DNA of 64,000 nucleotides from Teichococcus aestuarii (GTDB lineage Bacteria > Pseudomonadota > Alphaproteobacteria > Acetobacterales > Acetobacteraceae): NCBI RefSeq assembly GCF_003116135.1, contig NZ_PDOA01000016.1:1-64000 (forward strand). Direction: 5' to 3'. Below, piece by piece: positions 26,988 through 36,143 of the stretch (its first letter is position 1; every line of letters begins with the position of its first letter). Both the position numbers and the translations under genes were made by a program. The notes beneath the pieces were generated by a model. The model had not been told where the DNA came from. It ran no database searches and saw only the letters and a list, made by a program, of their open reading frames with translations.

Positions 26988-28756
26988 GCCGTCTCCACGC
27001 TGAAGGCCTGGGTGCGCACCATGCGGGCGTAGAGCCCGTCCCGCGCCATCAGCTCGGCATGGCGGCCCTGCTCCACGGCGCGGCCCTCCCGCATCACCAC
27101 GATGCGGTCCGCCTGCTGCACGGTGGAAAGGCGGTGCGCCACCACCAGCGTGGTGCGCCCGGCCCGCAGCCGCTCCAGCGCGCGGCCGATGGCGGCCTCG
27201 TTCTCGGCGTCCAGCGCGCTGGTGGCCTCGTCCAGCAGCAGCACGCGCGGGTTGCGCAGCAGGGCACGGGCCAGCGCGATGCGCTGCCGCTGCCCGCCCG
27301 AGAGGCGCGAGCCGCCCGGCCCCAGCACCGTGTCGTAGCCGCGCGGCAGGGCGGTGATGAAGTCGTGCGCCGCGGCGGCGCGGGCCGCCTCCTCCACCGC
27401 CGCGCGGCCGGCGCCGGGGTGGCCATAGGCGATGTTGGCCAGCGCCGTGTCGTCGAAGAGCACCGCCTCCTGCCCGACATAGGCGATGGCGGCGCGCAGC
27501 GAGGCCAGGGTGACGTCGCGGATGTCGGCGCCGTCTAGCAGGATGCGGCCCTCGGTCGCGTCGTAGAGGCGCGGCAGCAGGGTCAGCGCGGTGGACTTGC
27601 CGGCGCCGGAGGGGCCGACCAGCGCCACGGTCTGCCCCGGCTCGGCGGCGAAGCTGAGGCCGGAGAGCGCCGGCGGCCCCCCCTCCTCCCCCTCGTAGTG
27701 GAAGCCGACCGCCTCGAAGGCCAGCCGCCCCGCCCCCTCGGGCAGCGGCCGGGCGCCGGGCCGCTCGGTGATGCGCGGCGGGCGGTCCATCACGCCGAAG
27801 ACGCGGATCAGCCCGCCGAAGCCCTCCTGCAGGGCGGCGTTGAGCGAGCCGAGGGCGCGCATCGGCCGGGTGGCCAGCAGCAGCGCGGTGATGAAGCCGG
27901 TGAACTCGCCCACCGTGCCGCGGCCGGTGCTGACCTTCCAGCCGACGAAGGCGAGCACGCCGGCCACGGCGATGCCGCCCAGCGCCTCGAGGATCGGGTC
28001 CAGCTTGGCGCGGGTGCGGGCGATGGTGAGCAGCGCCTGGCGCAGATCGGCGAAGGCGCGGGCGGCGCGGCCCTCCTCCTGCGCCTCCAGCCCGTAGCTG
28101 CGCACCACGCGGGCGGCCGCGAAGCTCTCGGTCAGGATGGCCGCCGTCTCGCCCACCCGCTCCTGCATGCCGCCCGAGGCGCGGCGGATGCGCTTGCCGA
28201 GCCGCATCACCGGCACCACGGCGATCGGGTAGAGCACCACGAGGATCAGGCTCATGTGCCAGTCGAGCCAGATCATCGAGGCGACGAGGCCGACCACCGT
28301 CAGCCCGTCCGCCAGGCCGTTGATGGCCTTGGTCAGCGCCTCGCGGATGGCCTGGGCGTCGGCGGTGAAACGGGCGGCGTAGCGGGCCGGCGCCTCCCGC
28401 GCCACCAGCGCCAGGTCGGTGCGGGTGAGAGAGCGGAACAGGTCGTTCTGCAGCGACTCGATGACGCGCAGCACCACCGCCTGCACCGAGACCGCCTGCC
28501 CGTACTGCGCCAGCGACTTCAGCGCCGTGATGACGACAATGACCGGCGGCACCAGCCAGACGATGCGTCCGTCGCCCTCCGTGAACAGGTCGAAGGCCTG
28601 CTGGATGACCAGCGGGTAGAGCGCGGTGAAGCCGGCCAGCGCCGCCGTGCAGAGCAGCGCCAGCAGGATGCCCCCGCGGTGGTGCCGCACATAGTCGTGC
28701 CACAGGCGGGCGAGCAGGGCTTTGCTGGTCTCGGGCGGGGGCAGGGCTTTGGCCAT
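26984..28756 (-). CDS. ABC exporter, fused membrane and ATPase domains (lipid A/multidrug type)
   Basis: 590 residues. Six helices (about 27-320), then the ATPase domain: Walker A GPSGAGKST, signature LSGGQRQRIALARALL, Walker B VLLLDEATSALD, H-loop VAHRLST. It is MsbA-like in layout and functions as a homodimeric half-transporter. Only distantly like the exporter at 9.5 kb. Coupled to the LprI-like gene, it might be an envelope-lipid or drug exporter; no substrate can be named. A Fur-like double box lies about 100-135 nt upstream of its start and could control it. Confidence 0.92.
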   Translation of the reverse strand: MAKALPPPETSKALLARLWHDYVRHHRGGILLALLCTAALAGFTALYPLVIQQAFDLFTEGDGRIVWLVPPVIVVITALKSLAQYGQAVSVQAVVLRVIESLQNDLFRSLTRTDLALVAREAPARYAARFTADAQAIREALTKAINGLADGLTVVGLVASMIWLDWHMSLILVVLYPIAVVPVMRLGKRIRRASGGMQERVGETAAILTESFAAARVVRSYGLEAQEEGRAARAFADLRQALLTIARTRAKLDPILEALGGIAVAGVLAFVGWKVSTGRGTVGEFTGFITALLLATRPMRALGSLNAALQEGFGGLIRVFGVMDRPPRITERPGARPLPEGAGRLAFEAVGFHYEGEEGGPPALSGLSFAAEPGQTVALVGPSGAGKSTALTLLPRLYDATEGRILLDGADIRDVTLASLRAAIAYVGQEAVLFDDTALANIAYGHPGAGRAAVEEAARAAAAHDFITALPRGYDTVLGPGGSRLSGGQRQRIALARALLRNPRVLLLDEATSALDAENEAAIGRALERLRAGRTTLVVAHRLSTVQQADRIVVMREGRAVEQGRHAELMARDGLYARMVRTQAFSVETA

Positions 28757-28853
28757 GCGCGGCGCTTAAAGCGGATCGGCCCCGCGTGGAAGCGCCTTGC
28801 GGCGGCGCGGCCCCGGCCCACCAGGGCGAAGCGAACGGCGCGCTTTTCTTGCA

Positions 28854-28890
28854 AATGATTATCATGTCAAAGTACCTGACAATCATTCGC
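28854..28890. promoter_or_regulatory. Fur-like double box
   Basis: AATGATTATCATG (28854-28866) matches 11 of 13 positions of the Fur core, and TGACAATCATTCGC (28877-28890) is an inverted, slightly diverged second copy. Together they form an AATGATTxTCA inverted repeat across an AT-rich stretch between the divergent ABC exporter and the 71-aa gene. It suggests iron- or metal-dependent repression by Fur, Mur or Irr. Confidence 0.5.
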
Positions 28891-28987
28891 AGTAATGCTC
28901 GCGAAATCTCCATCCGGGTTACTGGAACGATCCGGCGCCTCGCGCACTATTCCCGTAATCCCTTTGATGGTTGAGGAGACCGCGACC

Positions 28988-29203
28988 ATGTCCTTCGCCG
29001 ACGCCACCGACGCCGCCTGCACCAAGTGCAAGTTCTTCGACAACCACACCGCCATGGCCGAGGCCGGGGAAGGGCTGTGCCGCTTCAACCCGCCGGTGAG
29101 CCAGCCCAGCGCCGAGGCGCATGGCCTCTGGCCGGTGGTTTCCTCGCAGGATTGGTGCGGCCATTTCAGCCAGGATGCGATGCGCTCCGGCGTGGCCGAC
29201 TGA
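28988..29203 (+). CDS. Small four-cysteine protein, probable metal or Fe-S binder, function unknown
   Basis: 71 residues. Cysteines at 11, 14, 31 and 57 (CTKC, GLCRF, DWCGHF) form a C-x2-C-x16-C-x25-C pattern that could bind zinc or an iron-sulfur cluster. No signal peptide. GAGGAG lies about 8 nt upstream of the ATG. Small proteins of this shape recur in alphaproteobacteria, but I know no function. The Fur-like box about 100 nt upstream makes iron regulation plausible. Confidence 0.75.
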   Translation: MSFADATDAACTKCKFFDNHTAMAEAGEGLCRFNPPVSQPSAEAHGLWPVVSSQDWCGHFSQDAMRSGVAD

Positions 29204-29292
29204 CACCGGCTCCTCCCCGGGAGGCGCCGGCGCCCGCGGGCGGACCGGCCCCGCTGCGCGGGAGCGGGTGACGCGCCGCAGCGCGGCATGGA

Positions 29293-29326
29293 AAAGGGCG
29301 CCGCCCCGGCCGGGGCGGCGCCCTTT
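29293..29326. terminator. Bidirectional terminator, perfect 34-nt palindrome
   Basis: Symmetric from AAAGGG to CCCTTT, it gives a U-ended hairpin on both strands. It lies between the converging 71-aa gene and the MFS gene. Confidence 0.8.
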
Positions 29327-29359
29327 CTCATGCCGCGGCCTCCGGAGCGGCGGGCAGCC

Positions 29360-30685
29360 TCAGCGCGCGGCGCCCACGGGGGCGGCGGGCATGTCCGCCT
29401 CCGGCGGCAGGGCGCGGCCATTCGCCACCAGCGTGGCGATGCCGACCAGCGACACGGCGCCCACGTAGTGCGCCGGCCCCAGCGGGTCGGCCGCCACCAG
29501 GGCGGAGACCAGCAGCGGGGTGAGGCCGCCGAACAGGGCATAGGCCAGGTTGTAGGCGAAGGAGACGCCGCTGAAGCGGATGGGCGGCGGGAAGGCGTGG
29601 ATCATCACATAGGGCACCACGGTGATGACGCCGATGGTGGCGCCGGCCAGCGCATAGAGCGGCACCAGCAGCTCCGGCCGCGCGGCGGCGCCGAGATACA
29701 GCGCGTAGGTCGCCGCGATCAGCGCCAGCGCGCCGGTGACGCCCACCTTCACGCTGCCGAAGCGGTCCAGCAGCGCGCCGCACAGCATGGCGGAGACGGT
29801 CAGCGCCAGCGTCGCCATCAGGTTGCCGCGCAGCGTCTCGGCGGGGGTGAAGCCGTGCAGGCGCTGCAGCAGCGTCGGCGTCATCAGGATCACCACGACG
29901 ATCGCCGCCGTCAGCATCCAGGTGACGAGCATGGAGACGGCCACGCCGCGGCGGTGGCCGCGCAGCACCTGCCGGATGGGCAGCCCCTGCGTCAGCGCGG
30001 CGCGTCGGCGCATCGCCTCGAACACCGGCGTCTCGTGCAGGAAGCGGCGCAGATACATGGCCAGGAAGCCGAACACGCCGCCCACCAGGAAGGCCAGGCG
30101 CCAGCCCCAGGCCGCCACCTCGGCCGGGGCGAGGGCGGTGTTGATGGCCGTGGCCATCAGCGAGCCGAGCAGGATGCCGCCCGTGAGGCCGCCCGTCAGC
30201 ATGCCCACCGCCAGCCCGACGCGGCCGGGCGGCACATGCTCGGAGACGAACACCCAGGCGCCCGGCCCCTCGCCGCCGATGGCCGCGCCCTGCATCATGC
30301 GGAAGATCAGCAGCAGGATCGGCGCGGCGTAGCCCAGCGTGGCGTAGGTGGGCGTCAGGCCGATCAGCAGCGTCGGCACCGCCATCAGGAAGATGGAGAA
30401 GGTGAACATGCGCTTGCGGCCGAGCTTGTCGCCGAAATGCGCCATGACCAGCCCGCCGAGCGGCCGGGCCAGGTAGCCGGCGGCGAAGATGCCGAAGGTC
30501 TGCAGCTGCTGCAGCCAGTCCGGCATGCCGGGCGGGAAGAAGAGGTGGCTGATGGCGGCCGCGAAGAAGACGAAGATGATGAAGTCGTAGAATTCCAGCG
30601 CGCCGCCCAGCGAGGCGAGGAGGAGGGTGCGCAGGTCCCGCCGGCTCAGGGGTGCTCTCGCGTCGGGGGGGCTGTGCTCGCTCAT
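29360..30685 (-). CDS. MFS transporter, metabolite:H+ symporter (ProP/KgtP-like)
   Basis: 441 residues with twelve helices. N-terminal GALEFYDFIIFVFFAAA and the loop FGDKLGRKRMF after helix 2 identify the MHS group (proline/betaine, alpha-ketoglutarate, shikimate carriers), as does the LHETPVF motif after helix 6. It probably imports a small organic acid or osmolyte with protons; substrate unassigned. It lies between a palindromic terminator and metX. Confidence 0.88.
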   Translation of the reverse strand: MSEHSPPDARAPLSRRDLRTLLLASLGGALEFYDFIIFVFFAAAISHLFFPPGMPDWLQQLQTFGIFAAGYLARPLGGLVMAHFGDKLGRKRMFTFSIFLMAVPTLLIGLTPTYATLGYAAPILLLIFRMMQGAAIGGEGPGAWVFVSEHVPPGRVGLAVGMLTGGLTGGILLGSLMATAINTALAPAEVAAWGWRLAFLVGGVFGFLAMYLRRFLHETPVFEAMRRRAALTQGLPIRQVLRGHRRGVAVSMLVTWMLTAAIVVVILMTPTLLQRLHGFTPAETLRGNLMATLALTVSAMLCGALLDRFGSVKVGVTGALALIAATYALYLGAAARPELLVPLYALAGATIGVITVVPYVMIHAFPPPIRFSGVSFAYNLAYALFGGLTPLLVSALVAADPLGPAHYVGAVSLVGIATLVANGRALPPEADMPAAPVGAAR

Positions 30686-30820
30686 GTTCCGCCTGTCTCG
30701 TCGGGCTGCGGCGCTTCGTTGCGCGGCATGGCCGGTCCAGGGTTATCTTGCGTCTCGGGGTGGCCTTGTCGCGGCGTGTTTGCTGGATGCTGCGTTGCAC
30801 AAGGGGCGGGGCTGCGGCGC

Positions 30821-30898
30821 CGCGCTCAGACCCCGAGGCGCTCCGCCGCGCTCAGACTCCCAGGCGCTCCGCCGCACTCAGACTCCCAGGCGCTCCGC
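30821..30898. repeat. Three 26-nt tandem copies at the metX 3' end
   Basis: Copies start at 30821, 30847 and 30873. The third includes the last codons and the stop of metX (stop at 30878-30880); the other two lie beyond the stop and repeat the same terminal coding sequence. Confidence 0.75.
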
Positions 30899-32044
30899 GG
30901 CTCCGCGCAGGAAGCCGCCGAGCGCCGCGTGGAACTCCGGCTCGTCCAGCAGGAAGGCGTCGTGCCCCTTGTCGGACTTGATCTCGACGAAGGAGACACT
31001 GGCCGCCGCCGCGTTCAGCGCGCGCACCAGGGCGCGGCTCTCGCTGGTGGGGAACAGCCAGTCCGAGCTGAAGCTGGCCACGAAGAAGCGCGTGGCCGTG
31101 CCGCGGAAGGCCGCCGCCAGCTCCCCCCCATGCTCCGCCGCCAGGTCGAAGTAATCCATGGCGCGGGTGATGGTGAGGTAGGAATTGGCGTCGAAGCGGC
31201 GGACGAAGGTGCTGCCCTGGTGGCGCAGGTAGCTCTCCACCTCGAACACGTCCTCGAGGAAGGTGAGCGCCGAGGCGCCGCGCAGCCGGCGGCCGAACTT
31301 GCGCGCCAGCGCCTCCTCCGAGAGGTAGGTGATGTGCGCCACCATGCGCGCCACCGACAGCCCCTTGGCCGGCACCAGCCCCTCCTCCGCCCAGTAGCGC
31401 CCGCCGCGCCAGTCCGGGTCGGAATGGATGGCGGCGCGGCCGACCTCGTGGAAGGCGATGTTCTGCGCGCTGTGGTGCGCGGCCGTGGCGATCGGCGCGC
31501 AGGCATGCACCATGCGCGGGAAGGTGGCGGCCCATTCCAGCGCCTGCATCCCCCCCATCGAGCCGCCGACCACGGCCAGCAGCCGGTCGATGCCAAGATG
31601 GCGGACCAGCTTCTCCTGCGCCCGCACCATGTCGCGGATGGTGATGTTGGGGAAATCCGTGCCCCAGGGGCGGGTATGGCCGTCGCTGTCGGTCATCGGC
31701 GCGCGCGGGCCGGTGCTGCCCATGCAGCCGCCCAGCACGTTGGCGCAGATGACGAAGAAGCGGCTGGTATCGATCGGCTTGCCGGGGCCGACGATCGCCT
31801 CCCACCAGCCGGGCCGGCCGGTGACGGGGTGGCGCTCGGCCAGGTACTGGTCGCCGGTGAGGGCGTGGCAGACCAGCACGGCGTTGCTGCGCGCCGCGTT
31901 CAGCGTGCCGTAGGTGCGGTAGGCGACGTCGAGCGGCGCCACCCAGGCGCCGCAATCCAGCGCCATGCCCTCGGGGAAATGCGCCCGCTGGTGCTCCACC
32001 GGGGCGGCGGGATCGGCGGGGGAGGAAGGAAGCGGCTCGGTCAT
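30878..32044 (-). CDS. metX: Homoserine O-acetyltransferase family acyltransferase
   Basis: 388 residues with an alpha/beta-hydrolase fold. The nucleophile is S162 in GGSMGG, with D328 and H361 (KGHDAF) completing the triad; [20 protein letters not shown] and [12 protein letters not shown] are MetX signatures. It activates homoserine by acyl transfer for methionine synthesis. Acetyl versus succinyl specificity cannot be fixed by eye. Often paired with metW, which is not present here. Divergent from the aromatic operon. Confidence 0.93.
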   Translation of the reverse strand: MTEPLPSSPADPAAPVEHQRAHFPEGMALDCGAWVAPLDVAYRTYGTLNAARSNAVLVCHALTGDQYLAERHPVTGRPGWWEAIVGPGKPIDTSRFFVICANVLGGCMGSTGPRAPMTDSDGHTRPWGTDFPNITIRDMVRAQEKLVRHLGIDRLLAVVGGSMGGMQALEWAATFPRMVHACAPIATAAHHSAQNIAFHEVGRAAIHSDPDWRGGRYWAEEGLVPAKGLSVARMVAHITYLSEEALARKFGRRLRGASALTFLEDVFEVESYLRHQGSTFVRRFDANSYLTITRAMDYFDLAAEHGGELAAAFRGTATRFFVASFSSDWLFPTSESRALVRALNAAAASVSFVEIKSDKGHDAFLLDEPEFHAALGGFLRGAAERLGV

Positions 32045-32131
32045 CGCGCCCGCAGCAATAGGGGCGCCGCCGCCGCAGGTCCACCGCCGCCTTGCCGGCG
32101 GGCGGGCGGATTCGGGCGGCCCGGTTGTGCC

Positions 32132-32160
32132 TTGGCGGAATGGCGGGGGCGCTCTATTGC
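32132..32160 (+). promoter_or_regulatory. Candidate promoter of the aromatic operon
   Basis: TTGGCG (32132-32137), a 17-nt spacer and TATTGC (32155-32160). The predicted start is near 32167, only 6 nt before the chorismate mutase ATG, so the message may have a very short leader. Confidence 0.35.
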
Positions 32161-32172
32161 TGAGGCGCCGCC

Positions 32173-33024
32173 ATGCCCGACCTTGCCCCCCCCGACCTGG
32201 CCTCCCTGCGCACCGAGATCGACCGGATCGACGACGCGTTGCACGACCTGCTGATGCGCCGGGCCGACCTCGTCGCCCACATGGCCGCGAGCCGGGTGAA
32301 GCAGGGCGGCCCCACCTTCCGCCCCGGGCGCGAGGCCGTGATCCTGCGCCGCCTGCTGGAGCGCAACCGGGGGGCGCTGGCCCGCCCGGCCGTGGTGCGC
32401 TTCTGGCGCGAGATCATCGCCTCCTCCCTGGCGCAGCAGGGCGGCTTCTCGGTGGCAACGCAGGGCGAGGCGGGCGTCGAGTCGCCCCTGGCGCGGCTGG
32501 CCCGCGCGCATTTCGGCCTGCTGACGCCGCTGCGCCTGCACCCCACCCCCACCCGCGTGCTGGCCAGCCTGGCCAGCGGCGAGGCCGCCGTGGCCGTGCT
32601 GCCCGCGCCGCAGGAGGGCGAGCGCCCCGAGGCGGCGTGGTGGACGCAGATGGAATCGCCGCGGCTGCACATCGTCGCCGCCCTGCCCTTCCTGGCGCCG
32701 TTGGAAGCCGCGCGGGATGGCGGGCGCGAGAAGGCGCCGCCCCAGGCCTTCGCCATCTCCCCCCTGGCGCCGGACGCCACGGGGCGGGACCGCAGCCTGC
32801 TGCGCTTCGAGCCGCTGCCGGAGCATTCCCGCGCCCGCATCCTCTCCCTCCTGAACACCGCCGGCCTGGCGCCGCGCTGGCTGCTGCGCCGCGAATCGCC
32901 GACGCCGATGGCGCTGGCCGAGATCGAGGGCTTCCTGGCCGAGGGCGACCCGCGCCTCGGCGCCCTGCCCTTCCCCCGCCTGCAGATCCTCGGCGCCTAT
33001 GCCGAGCCCGAGCCGGAAGAATGA
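32173..33024 (+). CDS. Chorismate mutase (AroQ type) with PheA-like C-terminal extension
   Basis: 283 residues. Residues 1-90 form an AroQ chorismate mutase ([32 protein letters not shown]). The rest resembles a shrunken prephenate dehydratase with an ACT-like tail ([19 protein letters not shown] then LQILGAYAE), but no TRF catalytic triplet of dehydratases is visible. It would convert chorismate to prephenate; the C-terminal part may be regulatory. First gene of an operon with an aminotransferase and prephenate dehydrogenase. Confidence 0.85.
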   Translation: MPDLAPPDLASLRTEIDRIDDALHDLLMRRADLVAHMAASRVKQGGPTFRPGREAVILRRLLERNRGALARPAVVRFWREIIASSLAQQGGFSVATQGEAGVESPLARLARAHFGLLTPLRLHPTPTRVLASLASGEAAVAVLPAPQEGERPEAAWWTQMESPRLHIVAALPFLAPLEAARDGGREKAPPQAFAISPLAPDATGRDRSLLRFEPLPEHSRARILSLLNTAGLAPRWLLRRESPTPMALAEIEGFLAEGDPRLGALPFPRLQILGAYAEPEPEE

Positions 33025-34118
33025 CGCCGATGACCGTGCCGCCGCGCCCCTCCATCCTGTCGATCGATCCGTATGTCGGGGGCGAGTCGAAGATCCCGGG
33101 CGTCAACCGGATCATCAAGCTCTCCTCCAACGAGGGCGCCTTCGGCCCGCCGCCGGCGGCCATCGAGGCCATCGTGCAGGCGGCGCGCGAGGCGCACCGC
33201 TACCCGGACGGCAACGCAAAGGCGCTGCGCGAGGCGATCGGCGCCCGCTTCGGCCTCGACCCCGCGCGCATCATCTGCGGCAACGGCTCGGACGAGCTGA
33301 TCACCCTGCTCTGCACGGCCTATGCCGGCGAGGGCAGCGAGGTCATCATGTCGGCCTACGGCTTCATGATGTACGACATCACCGGCCGCGCCTCCGGCGC
33401 GCGGGTGCTGAAGGTGGCCGAGGTGCCGGCGCCGGGCGGCGGCATGCAGGCCGATATCGACGGGATGCTGGCGGCCGTCGGCCCGCGCACCCGCATCGTC
33501 TTCCTCACCAACCCCAACAACCCGACCGGCACGCTGCTGCCGAACGCCGAGCTGGCGCGCCTCCGCGCCGGCCTGCGCGACGACATCCTGCTGGTGCTGG
33601 ACAGCGCCTATGCCGAATACGTCACCGCCCCCGGCTACGACCCCGGCGAGGCGCTGGTCGATGCCGCCGGCAACACCATCATGCTGCGCACCTTCAGCAA
33701 GATCTTCGGCCTGGGCGGCATGCGGGTGGGCTGGGGCTACGCGGCCCCCGACATCATCGACGTGCTGAACCGCGTGCGCGGGCCGTTCAACGTGGCCGGC
33801 GCCTCCCAGGCCGCCGCCGTGGCGGCGCTGGCCGAGCCGGGCTGGGTGGAGAAATCCGTCGCGCACAACACCGAGTGGCGCGGCAAGGTGGCGGCGGCGC
33901 TGACCGCCGCCGGCCACACCGTCTGGCCGAGCGAGACCAACTTCCTGCTGATCGATTTCGGCTCGCCGGAGGGGGCGAAGGCGGCGGACGCGAAGCTCAA
34001 GGCGCGCGGGCTGATCGTGCGCGGCATGGGCGGCTACGGGCTGCCGGGGTGCCTGCGCATCACCATCGGCACCGCCGAGGAATGCCAGATGGTGATCGAC
34101 AGCTTCGCCCATGGCTGA
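33021..34118 (+). CDS. hisC: Histidinol-phosphate/aromatic aminotransferase (HisC family)
   Basis: 365 residues from the ATG overlapping the upstream stop (ATGA); an ATG three codons later is equally possible. Class I/II PLP fold with [15 protein letters not shown] and the PLP lysine K227 in [14 protein letters not shown]. HisC proteins transaminate histidinol phosphate and, in many alphaproteobacteria, prephenate or phenylpyruvate. Lying between chorismate mutase and prephenate dehydrogenase, it probably acts as the aromatic aminotransferase here. Confidence 0.9.
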   Translation: MTPMTVPPRPSILSIDPYVGGESKIPGVNRIIKLSSNEGAFGPPPAAIEAIVQAAREAHRYPDGNAKALREAIGARFGLDPARIICGNGSDELITLLCTAYAGEGSEVIMSAYGFMMYDITGRASGARVLKVAEVPAPGGGMQADIDGMLAAVGPRTRIVFLTNPNNPTGTLLPNAELARLRAGLRDDILLVLDSAYAEYVTAPGYDPGEALVDAAGNTIMLRTFSKIFGLGGMRVGWGYAAPDIIDVLNRVRGPFNVAGASQAAAVAALAEPGWVEKSVAHNTEWRGKVAAALTAAGHTVWPSETNFLLIDFGSPEGAKAADAKLKARGLIVRGMGGYGLPGCLRITIGTAEECQMVIDSFAHG

Positions 34119-35016
34119 GGAAACCTCCGGGGCCGAGCCGGTCTTCCAGCGCCTCTGCATCATCGGGCTCGGGCTGATCGGCTCCTCCCTCGCGCGGCTG
34201 GCGCGCGAGCGGGGGGACATCGCCGCCACGCTGGTCGCCTGCGACAGCGGCCCGGGCGTTGCCGAGCGCGTGCGGGAGCTGGGCCTCGCCGATGTGGTGG
34301 AGACCGACCCGGCCCGCGCCGTGGAGGGCTGCGACGGCGTCATCCTCTGCACCCCCGTCGGCACCTTCGCGGCCCTGATGGCGGCGATCGCCCCCCACCT
34401 CGCCCCGGGCGCCGTGCTGACCGACACCGGCTCCACCAAGGGCTCCGTGCTGCGCGACCTGCTGCCGCTGCTGCCCGAGGGCGTGCACCTGGTGCCCGGC
34501 CACCCGATGGCCGGCACCGAGCATTCCGGCCCCGATGCCGGCTTCGCCACGCTGTTCCAGGGCCGCTACGTCATCCTGACGCCGCTGGAGGGCACCGACC
34601 CCGCGGCACGGGCGAAGGTGGAGGCGCTGTGGCAGCGCGCCGGCGCCATGATCGAGGCGATGGACGCCACGACGCACGACAAGGTGGTGGCCATCGTCTC
34701 CCACCTGCCGCACCTGATCGCCTTCACCATCTGCTCCACCGCCGACGATCTGGCGCAGGAGACGCGGGAGCAGGTGCTGAAATTCGCCGCCTCCGGCTTC
34801 CGCGACTTCACCCGCATCGCCTCCAGCGACGTGGACATGTGGCGCGACGTCTTCCTCAACAACCGCGAGGCGCTGCTGGAGATGCTGGCGCGCTTCTCGG
34901 AGGACGCCCACGCCCTCGGCCGCGCCGTGCGCTGGGGGGAGGCCGGCTTCATCGAGGACCGCATCCGGCGCGGGCGGAAGATCCGGCGGACGCTGATCGA
35001 GCTGAAGCAGGCGTAA
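34111..35016 (+). CDS. Prephenate/arogenate dehydrogenase
   Basis: 301 residues. Rossmann start [26 protein letters not shown] and the catalytic [12 protein letters not shown] (His after VPG) fit the TyrA dehydrogenase domain; no mutase or ACT domain is attached. It oxidatively decarboxylates prephenate (or arogenate) toward tyrosine. Overlaps hisC by 8 nt. The operon ends in the AT-rich palindrome at 35018. Confidence 0.93.
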   Translation: MAEETSGAEPVFQRLCIIGLGLIGSSLARLARERGDIAATLVACDSGPGVAERVRELGLADVVETDPARAVEGCDGVILCTPVGTFAALMAAIAPHLAPGAVLTDTGSTKGSVLRDLLPLLPEGVHLVPGHPMAGTEHSGPDAGFATLFQGRYVILTPLEGTDPAARAKVEALWQRAGAMIEAMDATTHDKVVAIVSHLPHLIAFTICSTADDLAQETREQVLKFAASGFRDFTRIASSDVDMWRDVFLNNREALLEMLARFSEDAHALGRAVRWGEAGFIEDRIRRGRKIRRTLIELKQA

Positions 35017-35017
35017 G

Positions 35018-35114
35018 GGTTCTTTTTTGGAAAAAAGAACCAAAAAACTTTTGTCAGTTGGCGCGACGCCCAACTAACAAAGTCTTTTTGCTTCTTTTTC
35101 TTCAGAAAAAGAAG
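35018..35114. repeat. 97-nt AT-rich imperfect palindrome (cruciform-like element)
   Basis: It contains a perfect 11-bp hairpin at 35018-35041, a central GTTGGCG/CGCCCAAC hairpin near 35057-35074 and a perfect 10-bp hairpin at 35091-35114. The whole left arm also pairs imperfectly with the right arm. It lies between converging genes, is far lower in GC than its surroundings and could terminate both transcripts. Confidence 0.8.
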
Positions 35115-35125
35115 ATGACTTCCCC

Positions 35126-35908
35126 TTACCGCCCCTCGAACACCGGCGCACGCTTCGCCAGGAACGCCTTCACCGCGTTCTGGAAATCCTGCGTCTCGGC
35201 GTAGCGGCCGGCGGCCTCGATCTCCTCGGGCGGGATGGGCATCGGCCCGCGCAGCTGCCGCAGCGCGCGCTTGTGGAAGCGGTTGGAGAGCGGCGCGCCC
35301 TCCGCGATGCGTGCGGCCAGCGCCCCGGCCTCCTCGAACACCGCGCCATCCGGCACGCAGCGCGTCAGCAGGCCGCGCGAGAGGGCCTCGGGGCCGTCCA
35401 GCACCCGCCCCTCGATCATCAGCTCGCAAGCCACGGCGTAGCCCACCACGGCCTGAAGCGCCTCCAGCGCCACATAGGGGTACCAGATGCCGAGCTTGCG
35501 GGCGGGGATGCCGAAGCGCATCCCCTCGCCGCCCACCCGGAAGTCGCACACCGTGGCCAGGCCGGCGCCGCCGCCCATGCACCAGCCGGAGATGGCCGCC
35601 ACCACCGGGTGCGTGCAGTCGCGGATGTTGACCAGCGCCGAATCCAGCCCGGCGGCGTAGCGGCGGTCCTTCTCCCGCCCGCCGTAATCCTCGCCGAAGC
35701 CGCCGATATCGGCGCCGGCGCAGAAGGCGGCCTCGCCCGCCCCGCGCAGGATGACGCAGCGCAGGCTCTCATCGGCGGAGAGGGCGGCGAAGGTGGTGCC
35801 CATCGCCTCCCACATCGGCAGGTCGAGGCAGTTGCGCTTCTCGGGGCGGTCGATCAGCACCGTGGCGATCGGGCCGTCGCGGCTGACGCGGAGGTTCGGG
35901 TGGATCAT
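35126..35908 (-). CDS. Enoyl-CoA hydratase/isomerase (crotonase) family protein
   Basis: 260 residues. The oxyanion-hole segments AAFCAGADIGGF and ISGWCMGGGAGLATVCDFR are present, as in crotonases. The reaction is hydration or isomerisation of an acyl-CoA; the exact substrate is not predictable because the usual catalytic Glu positions cannot be placed with confidence. The ATG at 35908 is chosen because upstream in-frame sequence is a 15-nt repeat coding for a low-complexity AGVDR series. No clear ribosome-binding site. Confidence 0.85.
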   Translation of the reverse strand: MIHPNLRVSRDGPIATVLIDRPEKRNCLDLPMWEAMGTTFAALSADESLRCVILRGAGEAAFCAGADIGGFGEDYGGREKDRRYAAGLDSALVNIRDCTHPVVAAISGWCMGGGAGLATVCDFRVGGEGMRFGIPARKLGIWYPYVALEALQAVVGYAVACELMIEGRVLDGPEALSRGLLTRCVPDGAVFEEAGALAARIAEGAPLSNRFHKRALRQLRGPMPIPPEEIEAAGRYAETQDFQNAVKAFLAKRAPVFEGR

Positions 35909-35940
35909 GGTGGCGGAACGGTGCGGGCAGGCGGCGGCCC

Positions 35941-36075
35941 TGTCAACGCCAGCCCCGCCAACGCCGGCCTCGTCAACACCAGCCCTGTCAACGCCAGCCC
36001 TGTCAACGCCAGCCCTGTCAACGCCAGCCCTGTCAACGCCAGCCCTGTCAACGCCAGCCCTGGCAACACCGGCCT
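35941..36075. repeat. Nine-copy 15-bp tandem repeat between divergent genes
   Basis: Consensus TGTCAACGCCAGCCC. Five perfect consecutive copies occupy 35986-36060; one further perfect copy (35941-35955) and three diverged ones make up the rest. It lies between the crotonase-like gene (starts 35908, minus) and the PNPOx-like gene (starts 36144, plus), in their shared upstream region. Confidence 0.9.
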
Positions 36076-36143
36076 GGGCGCGCCGGGCAACCCTTCCCCG
36101 GCCCCCGGGGTTTGGACCGGCAGGACGACGACGGGAGAAACCC

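Noticed and set aside
35941-36075. CRISPR array
   Set aside because: The 15-bp units are directly adjacent with no spacers, and no cas genes exist in the window.
35905-36090. Repeat-coded peptide (LTGLALTGLAL) as a gene
   Set aside because: It is just the 15-bp tandem repeat read in another frame, without flanking conserved sequence.
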